Part shown: positions 34,913 through 46,700 of the stretch, piece after piece
How the letters are laid out: the number at the start of each line of letters is the position of its first letter
Numbering within the stretch: position 1 is the first letter of the stretch
NCBI RefSeq assembly: GCF_965363235.1
Contig: NC_134845.1
Span: 65,129,261-65,193,260, forward strand
Direction of reading: 5' to 3'
DNA length: 64,000 bases
From: Mytilus galloprovincialis
Lineage: Eukaryota > Mollusca > Bivalvia > Mytilida > Mytilidae
Position numbers and translations under genes: made by a program
Notes under the pieces: model-generated
What the model saw: the letters and a program-made list of their open reading frames with translations, nothing else
The model's database searches: none
Told to the model about the DNA's origin: nothing

Positions 34913-37900
34913 ATGGTGTATAATAAATTTATTTTATTTTCAATAATTGGGATTACGATAACACACAAAGCAATCGGTAGGTAGTTCATTTTTCTCTCAT
35001 GTGCTTTTGAGTTAATAAACAAAAACAAACAAACAAACAAAAATACAAGAAAGTAGGGAGATTTGTAACAATCCTTAAATACACATTTTTATCATTATAA
35101 CTCAAGGTTGTCTCAATAAAATGTAATTAATATGCTTTGATGTACTCAAATCTAAATTGCTCTCAATAGTATCTTGTCTTTTGTTTATAATTCAATTCAA
35201 AATAATGTATTAATTAAGTTTCCAAAAATGCATTTGATATCAAGTTTATACCCACTTTCTTCCATATGTCTAATTACGGTTGATTCACTAGAATGGAATA
35301 AGCAGTGAGGCAAATCCTTCTGTCTTTAATAAATGCTACATGAAGCTGTTGATTGTTGGTCGAAATTTTAATATTAACATATACATATCGTAAATAATAA
35401 TGTATGTCGCCATTGAACATCAATACCCCAACACGAGGCATTGTATTTAACGCCCCCCCCCCCCCCCCCCCCCATTCCGAGCGGGCGTGGCGGCAGTGTG
35501 TCTTTACATCCCGCACAACAAAGCAACACAACGTTAATCATTTATTGGGGTCGCAGGAAATTCTGTAACTTTGTATAATATCGTGCTGCTCACGATGACA
35601 AAATGTTTTCTTTATATATTTTTATAACGACAACAGGAAATAATTACATTAGATGTATGTTTCATTATAATATTTTATTCTGATTGGCTAACTGCACATC
35701 ACGTGTTATTCCGTAGGCAGTTTTTTCACTCATGATAACACGTGCTCAAACAATAAAGTGCACAGGTCAACAGGTGAATTAAATAATAAAATATATAAAA
35801 TTCGTGTTTTCATGATCATAGCTAAAACATGTAATTATAAGTATATATAGGGTTGTAAAAGCGTTGACCGTGCGTACATTTTTTGAATAAATAAATAAAT
35901 TTACAAAAAGAAGCATTCAATTCTTAAATAAAAGCTTTTATTTTACCACAGTTATCATTTTATAAAATAAGAACACAATATTTTGACTATTTTTTTTCAA
36001 ATTCAAGGTTTGGATTATATCGGACCGGTCAATAGTTTCCAACTACTGGACCTCGATGAAACTATTTGACTGCAAGCGGCATTGTATTTCGCAGAATTTC
36101 TAAAGCAGCTGCGAGATTGAAGGATTTTGAAAATCTCGCGGGATTTAAACGACGTCGCGTTTACCTATTGTATCTAGCCTTAGCATCATTTCAGAATATT
36201 TGTAAAGCAAAGCTTCTATTTTAAGAGAAACGATATGTGTATGCTTCTTGCAACAAAGTAATAAACACATTTATCGTGAACGACGTTTTTTTTTGGGGTT
36301 TAATATGCAAAATATGGGTTTTTTATTGTGCGTTACTCATGTTCCTTCCTACCATATTGATTATACGAAAGGCATAAAATGTCGACAACCAAATACTGCA
36401 CATACATGTATGATTAGTGAAGAGCTAAGCGACACGTGTTAACTGTAATAATACAATTAAGAAAGGAAACGGGGAATGTGTCAATGAGTCAAAACCCGAT
36501 TAAATGGACGAAAACAGCACGAGGCCACCAGCGGGTCTTCGACGCAGTGAGAAAATCAACACGAGGCCCCACAATTAAGTGCACAGGTGAATTAAATAAA
36601 AAGTTGATAAAATTCGTGTTTTCAAGATCCTAGCTAAATAATGTAATTATAAGTATTGGATGTGTCTATTTTAATTTATAGGTTTGTAAAAGGGTTGACC
36701 GTGCGCGCATTTTTTAGATGAAGCGCTTCGCACTTCATACAAAATGTACTTCGATCAACGCTTTTACACTTCAATGAAGTTACAAAAAGAAGCATTCAAT
36801 TCTTAAAGTAAAAATCTTATTTTCAGGTACAGAATGTGTGAGGTGTGTAGAATGTAGTATCAGCCCACCAGAAATCCAAAACTTAATACCAGATTATGAG
36901 AAAAAATGTATTAACCCAAAGTGTATCAAAGCAACGTCGGAAACTAATGCAACAAATGTATCATTTGGTCCATGTCCAAATAATACAGATGACCAACGAA
37001 TAAACCGATGTGGTTCTCTTCGTGGAAGTGTTAAATTTTCAATGCAACCTTTCGGAGGTAATGTCTGGCTGTTATATTATGTACGCAACTTAAAATTTAG
37101 GTTATAAAAAATAGAAAGTATGTGAGATATCCGTCAATGACAAAAATCAGCAAATGTATAGCTGAAAAAAACAACAAACAAAAAACACACACACAAAAGA
37201 ACAGTGTTTGCATTGCTGTTCTTCATCTCAAAGTTATAATGCGGTCTTCGACACGGAGTAAACGTACGTTCACCTCACTGCAAGTTTAAGACGGCCCCTA
37301 GCACCGGCTTGAGCGGAATTCTTTGCAAAAACGATTTGTATAGACTTTGTGAGATATAACATCACCTAATTTGGCCCGGTCAAAAAAAAACAAAAATATG
37401 TATCTGGATGAAGTACATGTAGTCTTAAAAATATCAATGTACATCACTATCTGTCAAATTTATTCAATTAAGTCATAAATTGCAATTGGTCTTTGAATTC
37501 CTACTTTTAAGGTATATAGTTACCAACGATTAATTGCAAATTCTCAAAACATACTTCTTATTTATTTAATAGTATAGTATAAGTTACAGAACATCCGTAC
37601 CTGATCCGTCAATGTCGGGCTTTTTTTACCAATGTTCTAAATGCTGATTGGCTGAATTGGTGGCCTGACACCAAAATATCTTGAAAAGGAAAGAATTTGT
37701 ACACAAGCAATAATGAAAAATGAATATTAATGTAGACTATAAACCTGGTACCAGATTATACCAATATCAGTATAGCGCATTTTGCATTTGCGCCGATCTG
37801 CTTTTCACGTGTTTTTTTCTGTCGTTACATGTAGCACTATTTACTGCATTTCAAACGCGCATTATACATTACAATCCATAAAAACGGGAAACAATGGAGT

Positions 37901-40250
37901 TATAAATATATTGTTGCCGATTATTTATATATGTTACATAGTAGTAAGTTATGGCCTGGATTTTCTCGATGACATCCATAAAACATATATATTAGGCAGG
38001 TTCGAATAGAACTGTTCATTGTTAATATATAAGATATTGCAAAACTAAAATACTTAGTAAGGTATAAAATGACTTGTTTTTTTGTCCATTTGATGAGTAA
38101 AGCCTTTTTCAACTGATTTTTATAGTTCGTTCTTATGTTGTACAGTTATACCACTGTCCCAGGTTAGGGGAGGGTTTGGGATCCCGCTAACATGTTTAAC
38201 CCCGCCACATTATTTATGTATGTGCCTGTCCCAAGTCAGGAGCCTGTAATTCAGTGGTTGTCGTTTTAAACTTCGTATTAATACAAACAAGACAAAAATT
38301 GTAATATTCAGCAAGAGAAAATTTAAACCAAAAATTGTATTTAATATTTATGGTGAAAATATTGATGTACAAGATTCATATTCATATCTTGGTGTTATGT
38401 TCAATTATAATGGTAGTTTTTGTACTGCTAAAAAGAAATTATTGGATCAGGCAAATAAGGCATTGTATGCTTTACTGCAGAAAATAAGAAATTTGTCAAT
38501 TCCATTAGATTTACAATTAAAATTGTTTGATTCACTCATTACTCCAATTCTTGTCTACTCAAGTGAAGTATGGGGATTTGAAAATAAACAGGGTATCGAA
38601 AAAATACACTTGCAGTTTTGTAAGAGAATTCTCAATTTAAGAAACAATACTCCTAGCTATATGGTATATGGAGAACTTGGACGTTCTCCAATGGAAGTTA
38701 TCATTAAATTGAGAATGGCGTTATTTTGGAACAACCTTTTATCCAGTAGTAACAAAATATCTAGTATTTTGTATAGACTTATGTTTAAACTTCACGAGAG
38801 TAAGCAAGGACATTTTAAATGGATTTCTTATGTTAAATCTATTTTTGATGAAACAGGGCTTAGTTTTATATGGAATGATCAAATGTATATGGATAAGAAT
38901 ATTCTCAAGTCTATTCTAAAACAAAATTTGACTGATCAATTTATTCAAAATTGGTTCTCGCAAATTAATAGCTCATCTAGGGGGGAATTTTATGGACTTT
39001 TTAAACATGAATTTAAACTGGAACCATATCTACTTAGATTGGCTGTATCTGATAGATTATATATGTGTAAGTTAAGATGCTCAAATTTAAAATTTCCTAT
39101 AGAGACCGGAAGATGGGCAAAGATCCCTAAACATAATAGAATTTGTCATTTATGTAACTTTAATATTGGTAACGAATATCATTATATGTTTACTTGTACA
39201 TATCCACAAATCGTGGACCTGCGCAAAAAATTTATCCCACATTATTACAATACAAATCCATCAGAGATCAAAATGATTGGAATGCTGTCAAATTGCAATG
39301 TAAAATTATATCGTAATATTTGTAGATTCTTAAAAAACATTATCAAATATCTATAATTATTCACTTTTTTATACATATGTAAAAACTCACATATTCATGA
39401 CATTGTGTTAAATCCAAATGATATAGACTGACTGTATATACACATGAAAGTGTCACGAGAATCACGTGCATGATTGTTTATTGTGTGTTAGCTCCTGTTG
39501 TCGTATATATATATACATGTTTATCATAATTGTATTGTAATTACTGTATAGATATTTAGTATATTTATGTATGTATGTATATTGACCTCTTGTACACTGT
39601 TGTGTCTGAGGATAATAAAACTTTGAATCTTGAATCTTGTTTATTTATGTGTTACATATTTGTTTTTCGTTCATTTTTTTTACATAAATAAGGCCGTTAG
39701 TTTTCTCGTTTGAATTGTTTTACATTGTCTTATCGGGGCCTATTATAGCTGACTATGCGGTATGGGCTTTGCTCATTGTTGAAGGTCGTACGGAGACCTA
39801 TAGTTGTTAATGTCTGTGTCATTTTGGTCTTTTGTGGATAGTTGTCTCATTGGCAATCATACCACATCTTCTTTTTTATATAAAATCGATGAGTTTACAA
39901 AATACATGATCCAGTGGTAGTTCAGTTTAAACCTACTACTAGCATTCAAACCTAAAATCTTTTTTGTTTAACTTTCAGAAGCTACAGTTACCTTCTATCT
40001 AAGAGATTGTTTTGCGGTGAATAAAAACACAGAATTTGGATGTTATACAGACCAAAACACCTTAAATGATCAAAAAGCTATCTTGGTAAAGCAATTTGAA
40101 GATGATCTGAAAAGCCTTAATGTACAAGTTGGAGATATACAAAATGGAGAGTTCTGTATCAAAAACGATGGTACCAATAAGTCTTGCACATTAATGTTTT
40201 CATCAGTGTGGTTACTAATCATGTTAATGTTGGCACCACTTATTGTATAA
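34913..40250 (+). CDS. Gene F: cysteine-rich GPI-anchored-like protein with an extra cysteine pair, 3 exons, 188 aa
   Basis: Exons 34913-34976, 36827-37057 and 39979-40250; phase-1 introns; total 567 nt. The signal exon reads MVYNKFILFSIIGITITHKA. Exon 2 begins TECVRCVEC and contains KKCINPKC, so F has two cysteines (in VEC and KKC) beyond the usual five; the rest of the pattern (GPCP, RCGSLRG) is normal. Exon 3 has RDCFAVNKN, FGCYTDQN, NDQKA, GDIQNGEFCI, then GTNKS and a clean hydrophobic end (FSSVWLLIMLMLAPLIV), the best GPI signal in the array. ATTAAA at 40603 is a possible polyadenylation signal. Intron 1 carries a direct duplication; intron 2 carries an R1 repeat split by a LINE. Function unknown. 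Confidence 0.82.
35757..35960 (+). repeat. Intron 1 of gene F: direct duplication, copy 1
   Basis: Shares GTGCACAGGT, GAATTAAAT, AAAATTCGTGTTTTCA, GTTGACCGTGCG and AAAGAAGCATTCAATTCTTAAA with 36574-36815. The second copy runs into exon 2; the first ends at TTTTACCACAG with no exon after it. Confidence 0.65.
36574..36815 (+). repeat. Intron 1 of gene F: direct duplication, copy 2
   Basis: Partner of 35757-35960. It contains an additional hairpin-like insert (GAAGCGCTTCGCACTTCAT) and leads directly into the acceptor of exon 2. Confidence 0.6.
38080..39880 (+). repeat. Dispersed repeat R1, long copy interrupted by a LINE
   Basis: Left part 38080-38266 (ACCACTGTCCCAGGTTAGGG, CCCGCTAACATGTTTAACC, TTCAGTGGTTGTCGTTT) continues at 39639-39880 (ATGTGTTACATATTTG, AAGGCCGTTAGTTTTCTC, CGGTATGGGCTTTGC, ATACCACATCTTC). 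The two parts join as the uninterrupted repeat. R1 is non-coding. It recurs through the window in both orientations. Confidence 0.8.
38267..39638 (+). mobile_element. 5'-truncated non-LTR retrotransposon (LINE), 3' end
   Basis: A frame open from 38268 to the stop at 39356 (363 codons) encodes the end of a LINE reverse transcriptase. It opens with the thumb-region motif KLRINTNKTKIVIFS and SYLGVMFNYNG, followed by PILVYSSEVWGF and FCKRILNLRNNTPS, and near the end a CCHC-like motif (ICHLCNFNIGNEYHYMFTC). The 3' UTR of 280 bp has AATAAA at 39614 and ends in a short GAATCTT repeat. The flanking GTTT on both sides (38263 and 39639) is a small target duplication. The endonuclease and catalytic RT parts are missing by 5' truncation; the remaining frame shows no stop. 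Clade not assigned. Confidence 0.85.
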
Positions 40251-40289
40251 AGACTATATTCTAATTGTACAATTACGGCAGCACAACTT

Positions 40290-41700
40290 AAAATTTAAAA
40301 AATGTGGAAAATCCCACACCTGAAGGTTGTCCTCAGCTGGCCCTTAAATAAAAAATCTACAATCCTGCATACTCATTTGAGTATATTCCTTGTGTTTGAC
40401 TAAGTCATTCCTTACACAAGGGCATCAAACAGTCTAGTAAAGCAAGAACCACTTGCCTTTCTGAAATACTTTGAAGGTTCATCAGTTTTCATTTTGTTGA
40501 TTGATATACATATTGTTCTTTTAATAGCTGTCTACATGTTTTTAATCATTTTTTAAGTCTTACTTCATTTGACCAATGTATGTTGCTGCCTAACTTTCAT
40601 AAATTAAAGATTTTTTATACCAAGTGGGTTTTTCTTGTGTTTTATTGCATTCTAATTTAGTGATGTCATTAAACTAGCAATCGCCAAGATATGCTTGGAA
40701 TATTTGCCACTGGACATTTAATGAACAACAATCACTCCGGAAAATATATATAGTTTTTCAGTATACTACCACTGGATTGTTACCAATTTTGTCTGGCCCT
40801 GATTGATTTGATTGTGTTTGAATGCTACCTTCAGAAATATTGACTTTTAATGGCAGCCATTTTTTTGGGTGGAGGAAACTATTGTTTCTGGAGAAAACTA
40901 ATCTTTTGCATGAAAACTTGCAATTCTAGTCGATAAAGATTTGGAGGCAAACACATCTGCCATGTTCTTGGCTCAAATTCACAACCTTGGAGTTGTCAGG
41001 CTAATGATACAGTAGAAGAGCTACTTTGACCACAAGGCACTTTTCTGCCCGATACTGCCTGACCATTAGTCAATATATAGTTCATCATAGGTCTTCATTC
41101 ATTACGTTAATGAATTCTTAGCTCTGATTTTCTATAAAATGTTCAAAGCTATAAGGATTAAAATTGAGAATAGAAATGGGGAATGCTTCAAAGAGACAAC
41201 AACCTGATCAAAGAGCGAAAAACAGCCAAAGGCCACCACTTAGTCTTCAATACAGCATGAAAATACCAAAACCTGGATCTCCTTCAAACATTGTCAACTT
41301 TTACTAATATGACCTTGATTATTTTGTATCCATCTTAATGTGGCAATCACTAAGAAATTAATCAATTGACCCATTGTGACTGATAACAGATCCTCATTTT
41401 ATATTAATCAGTTTTAAACAAGAATGGTGTCCACAGTACACAGATGCCCTACTCACTATCATTTTCTATGTTCAATGGACCATGATATTGGGGTTAAAAC
41501 TCTAATTTGGCATGAAAATTAGAAAGATCATATACTTGGGACCATGTGCATTACCTTTCAATCTGATTGGATTTCAAATTGATCTAAAACTACCTTGACC
41601 AAAATCTTTAACATAAAATGGCACAGACGGACAGACCTAGGTGGGGCACAGACCAGAAAACATATTGCCCATGAATAGGGCATAACAAAGTGTTGTAAGC
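40290..41700 (+). repeat. Downstream flank of gene F, duplicated beyond gene H
   Basis: Aligns with 59750-60890: TCAAACAGTCTAGTAAAGC, AAGAACCACTTGCCTTTCTG, CACAACCTTGGAGTTG, TCTGACCATTAGTCAATAT, an R2 fragment (GGCCACCACTTAGTCTTCAA) and R5 (CACTATCATTTTCTATGTTC) occur in the same order in both. No coding exon seen. Confidence 0.75.
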
Positions 41701-42877
41701 AAAGTCAAATACTGCTGAGTACTATTTGAATCTAGCTAGTGTAGCCACTCGAAAAACTAAAATAATCAAGTACGACAGGGAAAGAGTTAAGGTCTCATAA
41801 AAAATAGTCTAAAATAATTTTTAAGCAGGCACAATTTTCCTTTGAGTATTTTATTCTCATTTCTACATCAGACAAAAAATTACATTGATATCATGATTAT
41901 TTCTTTAAGATATCAGTCCAGTTACGGATATTTATAGATTCAATCGAGTTGAAATGACCAATGATCATATGTTTATCGCTTTTTCTTACCTATTACGACG
42001 TTGTTAATTCATTGACAACGGGTACGTGCGCTCTTGGTTTCAAGCGATAATTTTTCATATCACTCTACTGTGCTGAGAAAGGAAATTATCAGTCAGTAAG
42101 ATCAAAGGAAAATTTCGTAAAATAGCGATAATAATTGTTACAAAGTGTGCTAGTGACCTGATACGATATATTGGGTCAGTAAATTTCTTATGGGATGAGA
42201 TCAAAGATAGATGTATATATTATAGTATCAATAATGACTTCACTCTTTTTCACATAGTATATGTCTACGTGATTTCAACCTACATGCATATAAATATTAA
42301 ATCTTAAAATCTCGTAAAATCTCGTGAAGTGTTTTGTAGTTTGTTATTTGTCTGGTATCAGTCTATACTTTAACTATGGTTCAATCTGTGTTTATACGAC
42401 TTGTGGTTTCCAACCCATCCCCTGTTATTTCTATGTATTTCTTCTTCGATTTTGTTTTAAGTATAACAAAGAAAAAATAATACATTTTATATAAATAAAA
42501 ATATTATACACAAACCGCAAAACATTACTCATACTAACTAACAGGAAATTATAACCACAATGAACCGGAGATAATATTGGCGCATGCTTAAATGTGATAA
42601 AAAGAACAACTTGCTGTCTAATAATGATACGTTTTTAAAAATTACGAATATATAGTTTAATGAGGCCTCTCATGTTGGTGTCCAAGTAATCACATAATCA
42701 CGGCCTTTTTTAAACAAGATTATCAAATAATCAAAAATACACAGTCCTAGATTATCAAATTATGATAAATTATCATGAAATAATTGGTCTTGTAATAAAA
42801 TGATGACTATAATGCACGGCCAAGTAAATGTAATCACATAATCAAATACCCCATGAGAAGAATCTTTAATTATGGGT

Positions 42878-43148
42878 TTACAGCCCATTTCAATGAGTGT
42901 GTAGGCAAAGGTAATATCTTTGGTTAGCTTGCTTGCTAGCTGAACCGTGAAGTCATTGTTATGTTAGATAAACTACCCTCAACTAAGAGTAGACTAGTCC
43001 GACAGATAACCAATTCATCTGTCTGTAGGACTAGTCTACTTGGAAAGGAGGTAGTACAACTTACATAATAATGACTTCACGGTGCAGCTAGCAAGTAAGC
43101 TAACCAAAGATATTACCTTTAGCTACACACTCATTGAAATCGACTTTA
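42878..43148. mobile_element. Large fold-back upstream of gene G
   Basis: Duplicate of the hairpin at 33898-34172, with arms from CAGCCCATTTCAATGAGTG to AGACTAGTCCGACAGAT and back. Small differences between the arms show drift since duplication. Confidence 0.78.
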
Positions 43149-43572
43149 ATGTTTTCGGAAAACATATTCAGCACAGCAGTTTAAATTGATAATAGGATGT
43201 ACAAAATGTACAACATGCGAAGTTATTATTCTACGTTGAAACCTTTTAGTATATCAATACGACATTTGACTGATCCCCTATAGATCAGAAAGATTGATTT
43301 TTTGTTTAAATCGGTGCAAATTTCTCTTCAACTACGGCAATTTAAACCGCTAGACTAAGTTTTGCCATGGCTATGGAAGCTGTCAGACATACGATGCGCA
43401 ATTAAATTACAAAAGTATGCCATGTGAACTAAAAATTGCAAATAAATGAGAACGTATTCATAAAAATGTAGTTAAAAACGTCGATAATGTTTACATAATT
43501 GAATTGTATAAAATGTTACCGATGTTCTCACTAATGCGTGTAAAAAATATATAAATCTTAAATAGCAGATAA

Positions 43573-43735
43573 CACTGTACTTCCTTTATGAAATGTAGGA
43601 AATAAAAAGTAATCTGTCCATGTATTGCACATGCGGATATATTCACTTTGTTTTTAGTATTGTTAAGTGATGTTGAAAACAAATTATACATAAGTCGTTA
43701 TAGGAAATCATATATTTTGCCAGAATACGTTTAAA
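43573..43735 (+). promoter_or_regulatory. Proximal promoter of gene G
   Basis: CACTGTACTTCCTTT with an ETS-like core, then GCACATGCGGATATATTCAC (TATA-like), then the AGAATACGTTTAAA block directly before ATG. Shared with H nearly to the base in places and with F except for a missing block. Confidence 0.5.
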
Positions 43736-46700
43736 ATGGTGTATAAATTTATTTTATTTTCAATAATTGGGATTACGATAACACACGAAGCAATCGGTAG
43801 GTAGTTCATTTTTCTTTCAAGTGCTTTTGAATTAATAAACAAAAACAAACAAACAAACAAAAATACGGGAGAGTAGGGAGATTTGAATGAATGAATGAAT
43901 GAATGAATACTTTATTGGCAAGAAGCATATATACATACTATGGCAAACGAATGACAAACAGATTTGTAACAATCCTTAAATACACATTTTCTACTTTTAT
44001 ATTTCAAGGTTGTCTCAATAAATAGTATTCAATATGCGTTGATGTACCCAAATCTATATTGCCCTTAATAGTATCTTGTCTTTTGGCTATAATAATTCAA
44101 TTGAAAATAATTTATTGAGTTTTGAAAAATGCATTTGATATTCAATTTTGTATGCACTTTCCATACTATTTATTCACTTTGTATTTAATAAGTAGTAACT
44201 TAAGACAAATCATTTTGTCTTTCATAAATGCCACATGTAGTATTTCGCCGTCGATTAAATATTAACATGTACATATCTATAGTGCTGAAAGGACATCAAT
44301 ATCCCTACACGAGGTGTCGTGTTTAACGCCCCAAGCGCGTCCGGGCGTGGCAGTGTAAATATATATCCCACACCACCAAGTGACGCCCCATATTAAAGCA
44401 AAAGTTTTATTGTGGCAGGTCAGAGGAAGTCCAGGAAAAACGATATTTGTAAACCTTATCAACTAACACTTCGGTTTATAGAATTCTTTAACCGTATATT
44501 GTATTGACCCCATGTCAAGATGTATTCTTTATTTTAACAAAAAGTCGGTAAAATCCCAGAACTCACCGACACCAAGAAGTAAACGCTTCAATTTTAAGAG
44601 TTACGTTGTGTGAATGCATCCTGTGAAAATAATCGATATGTATCTTGATGCATGGATGAAAAATGTTGTCCTGCATTTTTTTCCAGTTGTAATCTCTGTC
44701 CTGCCTTTTTTTGTGTTATAAGTTTTACCATGCGTTCCAAACCTTTCGGAAGTTTAAGTAATGGACTTCACTATTATTCTGAGAACCGCTATGATCATAG
44801 GATATAAATACTATGTCACAATAAGTATTGCGGATAAAAAAAGACCATAGGTTTACTTCTATGAATTGTTATTTGGATGGAGAGTTGTCTCATTGGCACT
44901 CACACCACATCTTCCTATAAAGCTTTTTGTTCGGTGTGAGCCAAGGCTCCGCGTTGAAGGCCGTACATTGACCTATAATGGTTTACTTCTATAAATTGTT
45001 ATTTGGATGGAGAGTTGTCTCATTGGCACTCACACCACATCTTCCTATAAAGCTTTTTGTTCGATGTGAGCCAAGGCGCCGTGCTGAAGGCCGTACATTG
45101 ACCTATAATGGTTTACTTTTATAAATTGTTATTTGGATGGATTGCATTGCTATCTGCATCGTTAGCGAGAGCCTTATCCCCACTGCTACCGGGGTTAACA
45201 TTATCAATTGGCAAATCAAGCCATTTAAACTGTACTTTGAAAATGATTGAAATATATGAAATAAGTCATTAAAAATCTATATAAAATTAAAGGGGGGTCT
45301 CAACACTTGCAGGTGCGTGTAGCTCACAGCTTAAGGATATGAGGAAAAGTAAATGTGTTTTATAAATCACAAGTCTACTACCAATAATTATGCACACTCT
45401 TTAGAATTTCGTAAAATTTTCGTTTGTGTACCTTTTCTCATGGACTGGCTCATATCAGACAGGCATAATATATTAATATGAAAGACACAAAAATATTGAA
45501 ATGATAAACACAATATAATTAAATGATAAGCACAATATAATTAAATGATAAACAAAATATATATTGAATAATTGATGTTTTGATTTTAATACTGACTTTA
45601 TCCGAAATAATATCAAGCGAGCCCTTTTGGTATTTACTGTATCAGTATTAATAATATCAAGCGAGCCCACAAGGGCGGGTTGATGAAGTTAGTATTAAAA
45701 AATTAACATGATTAAATGGCATAATTAAATGATAAGCACAATATATATTGAATAATTGATGTTTTGTTTTTAATACTGACTTTATTAAAGGTGATTATGT
45801 GAAATCACTGGTAATTTTCAGGGAATCTGTATAATCACTAATGATTTTAGTGATTCTACATAATCCCTGAAAAATCAGGGATTCTACATAATCACTGATT
45901 ATACAAATTCACTGTAACATATATAAAGGGTAATTACAGGTTAGAAAATACTTGGTCATGTTTTATGAAGATTTTAAGTCCAAGGCGAAACCGAGGGCTT
46001 AAATCTTCATAAAACATGACCAAGTATTGTCTGACCAATTTAGGACATATTCACACTTTCGAGTGAATTTACAAAACTATTCTTTCCCATTGTTATATTC
46101 AAACCTAAATAAGAGTTCACTTTTTATAATGAACCAAATGTTATACATAGGTAATGATCATTTCAATGGGTGAAATGAAGTAGCACTGACATAGTTTGTG
46201 AAGGATAAATTGTTTCTCTTCTGCTTCAGGTAAAATTTAATACTTATATATCTTTAGTTTTTTTTTATTTGAAAAAGCAACACAATGTTATATAAATCTC
46301 CTTTTTGAAATTTGATTTTTTTTTTTATAAATATCAAACTCTCTGTATGAATATTTTAATTCAGACCATTCAACATTAAATTTTACTTTTTATTGATAAA
46401 TTTAAATGTATTGTGTTTATCCGAAAACAATCCTTTGCTATATATATCAGCAGTCTGACATTAGGTTTTTTTTTAAAGAAAAAGAAGATAATTCCCTCAA
46501 ATGTAAGGTATATAAATTAAATAAATATCATTTTATTTATCCTTTAAATACCTTTTTTTTTTTTGTGTATTCTATACATGTGTACCATTAGAAAATGCAT
46601 GAAATTTTGCAAAATTCAAAATGTTTTTATTTTAATCTTTGCTCTTTCATCTTTAATCAGTAGGCTATTTTCCCAAGGAAAATGCCTTAGGGGATTGTAC

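Larger units (their letters stand above)
33236..35575. repeat. Segmental duplication, copy 1 (upstream and first exon of gene F)
   Basis: About 2.3 kb that aligns closely with 42240-44425, from TATATGTCTACGTGATTTCA through exon 1 of F to the GGGCGTGGC region. Identity looks like about 85-90% with small indels. The block includes the large hairpin, the promoter, the signal exon and the start of intron 1. Confidence 0.85.
42240..44425. repeat. Segmental duplication, copy 2 (upstream and first exon of gene G)
   Basis: Partner of 33236-35575. It differs by small indels, by a 75-bp insertion at 43885-43959 and by retention of a 35-bp block just before the start codon. Confidence 0.85.

Noticed and set aside
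35452-35473. C22 homopolymer as a functional site
   Set aside because: Likely replication slippage. The duplicate locus near 44330 has only CCCC, and a similar G run at 3549 shows such tracts are common here.
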